Below are positions 5,011 through 7,447 of a stretch of DNA of 7,447 nucleotides, piece by piece. The position numbers and the translations under genes are program-made. Numbering within the stretch: the first letter of the stretch is position 1; each line of letters begins with the position of its first letter. The stretch is from an uncultured Taibaiella sp. (lineage in GTDB: Bacteria > Bacteroidota > Bacteroidia > Chitinophagales > Chitinophagaceae), in the NCBI GenBank assembly GCA_946886975.1, contig CAMPJV010000126.1, forward strand, positions 1 to 7,447, written 5' to 3'. Under the pieces are notes generated by a model. The model did no database searches and had not been told where the DNA came from. It worked only from the letters and a program-made list of their open reading frames with translations.

Positions 5011-7287
5011 CTACTCCATGAAGACCATTTTTCCGGCGTGGGTTTGTGTACCATCTTTATTCGTTGCGAAGATGAGGTAGACACCAGATTGTGGTCTTCG
5101 GCCGGTATAGTCCAGACCATTCCAAATAGCCTGTCCACCGAGCGCTTTTGTGCGATAGACTAACTGACCAGATATATCTGTTATCCTGATATCAGCGTTT
5201 TCTGAGAGTCCTTTGATGGCAATCGTACCTGAATAGCCGGAAGGCACTGGATTGGGAAAAGTGATAACATCCTGGTTGCTTTCACCTCCGTCGGTTGCTG
5301 TTCCCCTATAGCTGACAAGACCGAGCGCGGTACCTATGTAGACATCGCCTGTGACAGGATCGATAGCAATCTTCTGGATGTTATTTGAAGGAAGGGGACT
5401 GGTCTCGACGGTGAAACGGCTGACAATCTTTTCGCCATCTGGACTTATAAGCCATACTCCGTTGGTAGTTCCGATCCATTTTCTATTTGCTCCGTCAACG
5501 GCGATAGTCTTCACCTTCTCGCTCTGGAAGAGGTAGCCGGCAAACTGATCGTACTGCACGATTGGTCTTTCAATTTCGCAAGTTCCTGATGCGACCTGGT
5601 CGGGGGAGCAGTTGAGGATTCCAATACCATCATTTGTGCCGAACCAGATGGAGCCCTGCTTGTCAATTGCTATGCTATTGACGAAAGCGTTTATCGAGGA
5701 GGTTGAAATCTTAGCATACACATCATCGTTCTTATTGTCTGGAGTGTGGTTGTCGTTGTAGACAGCGACACCAGCCCCACCGCTTGGCAGTATATACCAT
5801 TTCTGATTATATTCATCTGTGAGCATATAGGCAGAGTACATAAACGTACCTCCACCGCTATACTTGAACCAATTCCCTTCTCTTGTTCTTACTGCAAGCT
5901 CGTTTACTGCTCCGGCCTGATTCAGCCATAGATTGCCGTCCTGATCGAAGGTGAGCCCTGCGATCCTGTACGCATTCGGATCGCCGTAAGTTGGTTCCAA
6001 TATTGTACCTTCCTTGAGGTACTCGGTAGTGCCATCGGGCTTTATGATGAAGAGTCCGCTTCTATAGGAGCCAGCATATATTGTTCCATCTACGGGGTCC
6101 CGGGCGAGGACTACGAAGTCGGTGACATCCCTGTTATTGAACAGCGGAAAAGTTTTCTTGCTGTAGGCCGTCCATTTGCCATCTTTTAGATGAGAAAGGC
6201 CGCTGCCATTGTATACGTAGGTCCAGTTCTCATCGAAGCCGCCATGCGCGATCCAGAGCTCGCCATTGAAAGGCAGTAAATCGAAGGACCCAACGTCTGA
6301 TGGGCCTTCAGGCTTGAAGACGGTTAGCTCATTCGAGGCGGATCTCCGGGTAAGTCCTTCCACTTCATCTGCCACCCAAACGGATTTGTCTGATAACTCT
6401 ACTGTCTTTCTGACAAAACGGGGGCCCTTGAAAGAATCCGTTATCTGACCGGCGGGACTTAGAAGCTTCATTATGGCATTGTAGCTTACCGCGGTGAACT
6501 CATCTATCCATAATCCATCGGTAGCCGAGTCAAGATGCTTTATTTCGTAGGGGCTTTTGTACAGGAAGGAGAGGGTGTCGGAAGTTAGCGTGAAAAGGCT
6601 ATCTGCTCCCGCGAGGTAGAGGTTGTTGTGAGCAGTGGCGATGTAGCTTAAAGATTTCCTGGAATCTACCTGCTGCCATGAAGAAAAGGCCTGAATGGTA
6701 GGGTTGTTCTTATTGATCCGGTATGTTCCGTTTGTAGTTACTGCATAGAAGTAATTTCCAAAGCCGGTCATCTCCTTTACTTCTATAGTCTGATTTTTGG
6801 TAATGAAAGAGTAGGTTTCTTTAATTTCCTTCTTATCAAGGTTGATCACTACAATACCAAAGCTAGTGCTGAGATAGGCCAGGCCATTGTGCGTGTAGAT
6901 ATGATTAATGTTTTTCGGGCCGCTGAGCGTCTTTAGCTTGATGTCGGGTATATTGAAGAACGTACCGTCTTTGAACAAGTCGATGTTTCCGTTGGAATAG
7001 GCAAGGATTGCAAAATCAGTGGTAGGGTCATAGCCTACATAGGCCATGCCTACATCCGCCATTCCTTCAACCTTGCTATAGGGAGTTATCTCGGACTGAG
7101 ATGCATTATAGGTGAAAAATGATTGCTTGGTTGCAGTAAACAGGGTCACTCCGTCGGTTGCCACACTAATAGCTTCGGCATAAGGCATATGAGCCCGCCA
7201 GGAGCCGATAGGCTGACCTTGCGCAAATGCACCAGCGGAACAGGATACTGACGCCAAAATAAGACTTAGAAGACCTTGTATATTCAT
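5011..7287 (-). CDS. porZ: PorZ-like T9SS surface protein: two beta-propellers plus C-terminal sorting-type domain
   Basis: Starting at the ATG at 7287 the protein has 758 residues, close to P. gingivalis PorZ (about 776). Residues 1-23 form a Sec signal peptide ending in AFAQ; starting at the GTG at 7299 would only add four residues. The next ~640 residues are beta-propeller: late blades carry GNLWLN, IWFGTNDG, RKWIGTTNGVW and VYIGTALGL repeats of the two-component-regulator-propeller type. C560 and C570 could pair, and an Asp/Asn-rich loop sits at 509-522. From about 677 (FPNPVPSGYSG) to the end is a beta-sandwich like the T9SS type A sorting domain, with DISGQLVY, GLDYTGRRPQSGVYL and GKMVF motifs. 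Known role: PorZ is an essential surface part of the type IX secretion system and delivers anionic LPS to the PorU sortase in P. gingivalis. Whether this species has A-LPS is not visible. It lies upstream of recO. Alternative: a generic propeller protein carrying a T9SS sorting domain. Confidence 0.82.
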   Translation of the reverse strand: MNIQGLLSLILASVSCSAGAFAQGQPIGSWRAHMPYAEAISVATDGVTLFTATKQSFFTYNASQSEITPYSKVEGMADVGMAYVGYDPTTDFAILAYSNGNIDLFKDGTFFNIPDIKLKTLSGPKNINHIYTHNGLAYLSTSFGIVVINLDKKEIKETYSFITKNQTIEVKEMTGFGNYFYAVTTNGTYRINKNNPTIQAFSSWQQVDSRKSLSYIATAHNNLYLAGADSLFTLTSDTLSFLYKSPYEIKHLDSATDGLWIDEFTAVSYNAIMKLLSPAGQITDSFKGPRFVRKTVELSDKSVWVADEVEGLTRRSASNELTVFKPEGPSDVGSFDLLPFNGELWIAHGGFDENWTYVYNGSGLSHLKDGKWTAYSKKTFPLFNNRDVTDFVVLARDPVDGTIYAGSYRSGLFIIKPDGTTEYLKEGTILEPTYGDPNAYRIAGLTFDQDGNLWLNQAGAVNELAVRTREGNWFKYSGGGTFMYSAYMLTDEYNQKWYILPSGGAGVAVYNDNHTPDNKNDDVYAKISTSSINAFVNSIAIDKQGSIWFGTNDGIGILNCSPDQVASGTCEIERPIVQYDQFAGYLFQSEKVKTIAVDGANRKWIGTTNGVWLISPDGEKIVSRFTVETSPLPSNNIQKIAIDPVTGDVYIGTALGLVSYRGTATDGGESNQDVITFPNPVPSGYSGTIAIKGLSENADIRITDISGQLVYRTKALGGQAIWNGLDYTGRRPQSGVYLIFATNKDGTQTHAGKMVFME

Positions 7288-7304
7288 AGGTAAAGACACA
7301 TAAT

Positions 7305-7312
7305 CAAATGTA
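7305..7312 (-). promoter_or_regulatory. Possible -7 promoter element for porZ-recO
   Basis: Read on the minus strand, TACATTTG matches TAnnTTTG exactly. It ends 17 nt before the porZ ATG at 7287, giving a short leader of about 10-12 nt. Transcription from here would start near the GTG at 7299, which supports choosing the ATG. No TTG at proper -33 spacing is visible, so porZ may also be read through from the upstream gene. Confidence 0.35.
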
Positions 7313-7335
7313 ACAATTAAACGGCAGAGCGGCTG

Positions 7336-7447
7336 TTATATTGCATTCGCACCGTCGGATTTCAGATTTCCCTGTAAGAGAAAGTCGATGGTCCGCGGGA
7401 AAAAGAAGTGCTCTAACTGGTGGACCCTGGCAGCCAGGGATTCTGCT
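7336..7447 (-). CDS. purN: Probable phosphoribosylglycinamide formyltransferase (PurN), C-terminal end only
   Basis: An open minus-strand frame enters from the right edge and stops with TAA at 7336-7338, leaving 36 residues. The stretch ESLAARVHQLEHFFFP resembles the C-terminal helix of PurN, where an SLxxRVhxxEHxxyP pattern precedes the final few residues. PurN transfers a formyl group from 10-formyl-THF to GAR in purine synthesis. The tail after that helix (LLQGNLKSDGANAI) is a normal short extension. The active-site Asn-His-Asp region lies outside the window, so this rests on one short motif. The stop lies 48 nt upstream of the porZ ATG on the same strand. Confidence 0.6.
   Translation of the reverse strand, partial: AESLAARVHQLEHFFFPRTIDFLLQGNLKSDGANAI

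Noticed and set aside
7202..7287. Lipoprotein signal in PorZ because of Cys16 in the signal peptide
   Set aside because: The residues before the Cys (SVS) do not fit a lipobox, and the AFAQ site further on fits signal peptidase I.
7288..7299. GTG start of PorZ giving four extra residues
   Set aside because: The ATG at 7287 gives a cleaner signal peptide, and the predicted transcription start falls about at the GTG.

Overview
The window reads as an ordinary stretch of a Bacteroidota chromosome, most likely from the Chitinophagia/Sphingobacteriia/Cytophagia side of the phylum. The evidence is a DUF5686-type outer-membrane protein, a PorZ-like type IX secretion (T9SS) surface protein with a C-terminal sorting-type domain, a DUF6787 small membrane protein, start codons with weak or absent Shine-Dalgarno sequences, and TAnnTTTG-type -7 promoter elements. 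There are no tRNA or rRNA genes, CRISPR arrays, insertion sequences or phage genes. Coding density is very high.

Layout, left to right. (1) Bases 1-618, plus strand: 3' part of a DUF5686 outer-membrane barrel gene, cut by the window edge. (2) Bases 3809 down to 624, minus strand: a probable three-gene unit. It runs from a secreted M23 (LytM-type) peptidoglycan endopeptidase with a long beta-rich tail, 16 nt to a Bcp/PrxQ peroxiredoxin, then 65 nt to a CPBP/Rce1-type multi-pass membrane protein whose motif 1 is non-canonical. (3) Bases 3810-3991: the only sizeable gene-free stretch (182 nt), a divergent intergenic region with a perfect 9-bp inverted repeat just upstream of a good -7 element. 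(4) Bases 3992-4273, plus strand: DUF6787, two predicted membrane segments. (5) Bases 7287 down to 4274, minus strand: porZ-like gene followed 5 nt later by recO. (6) Bases 7447 down to 7336, minus strand: the last 36 codons of a gene that looks like purN.

Functional picture. Most of the content is cell-envelope biology: outer-membrane barrel, peptidoglycan hydrolase, intramembrane protease-like protein, small membrane protein and T9SS surface component. Three housekeeping genes lie among them: a thiol peroxidase, recO for recombination repair and probable purN for purine synthesis. I see no new multi-gene system. The items most worth checking are the altered CPBP active-site motif, the inverted repeat in front of DUF6787, the back-to-back stop codons of recO and DUF6787, and the porZ-recO coupling.
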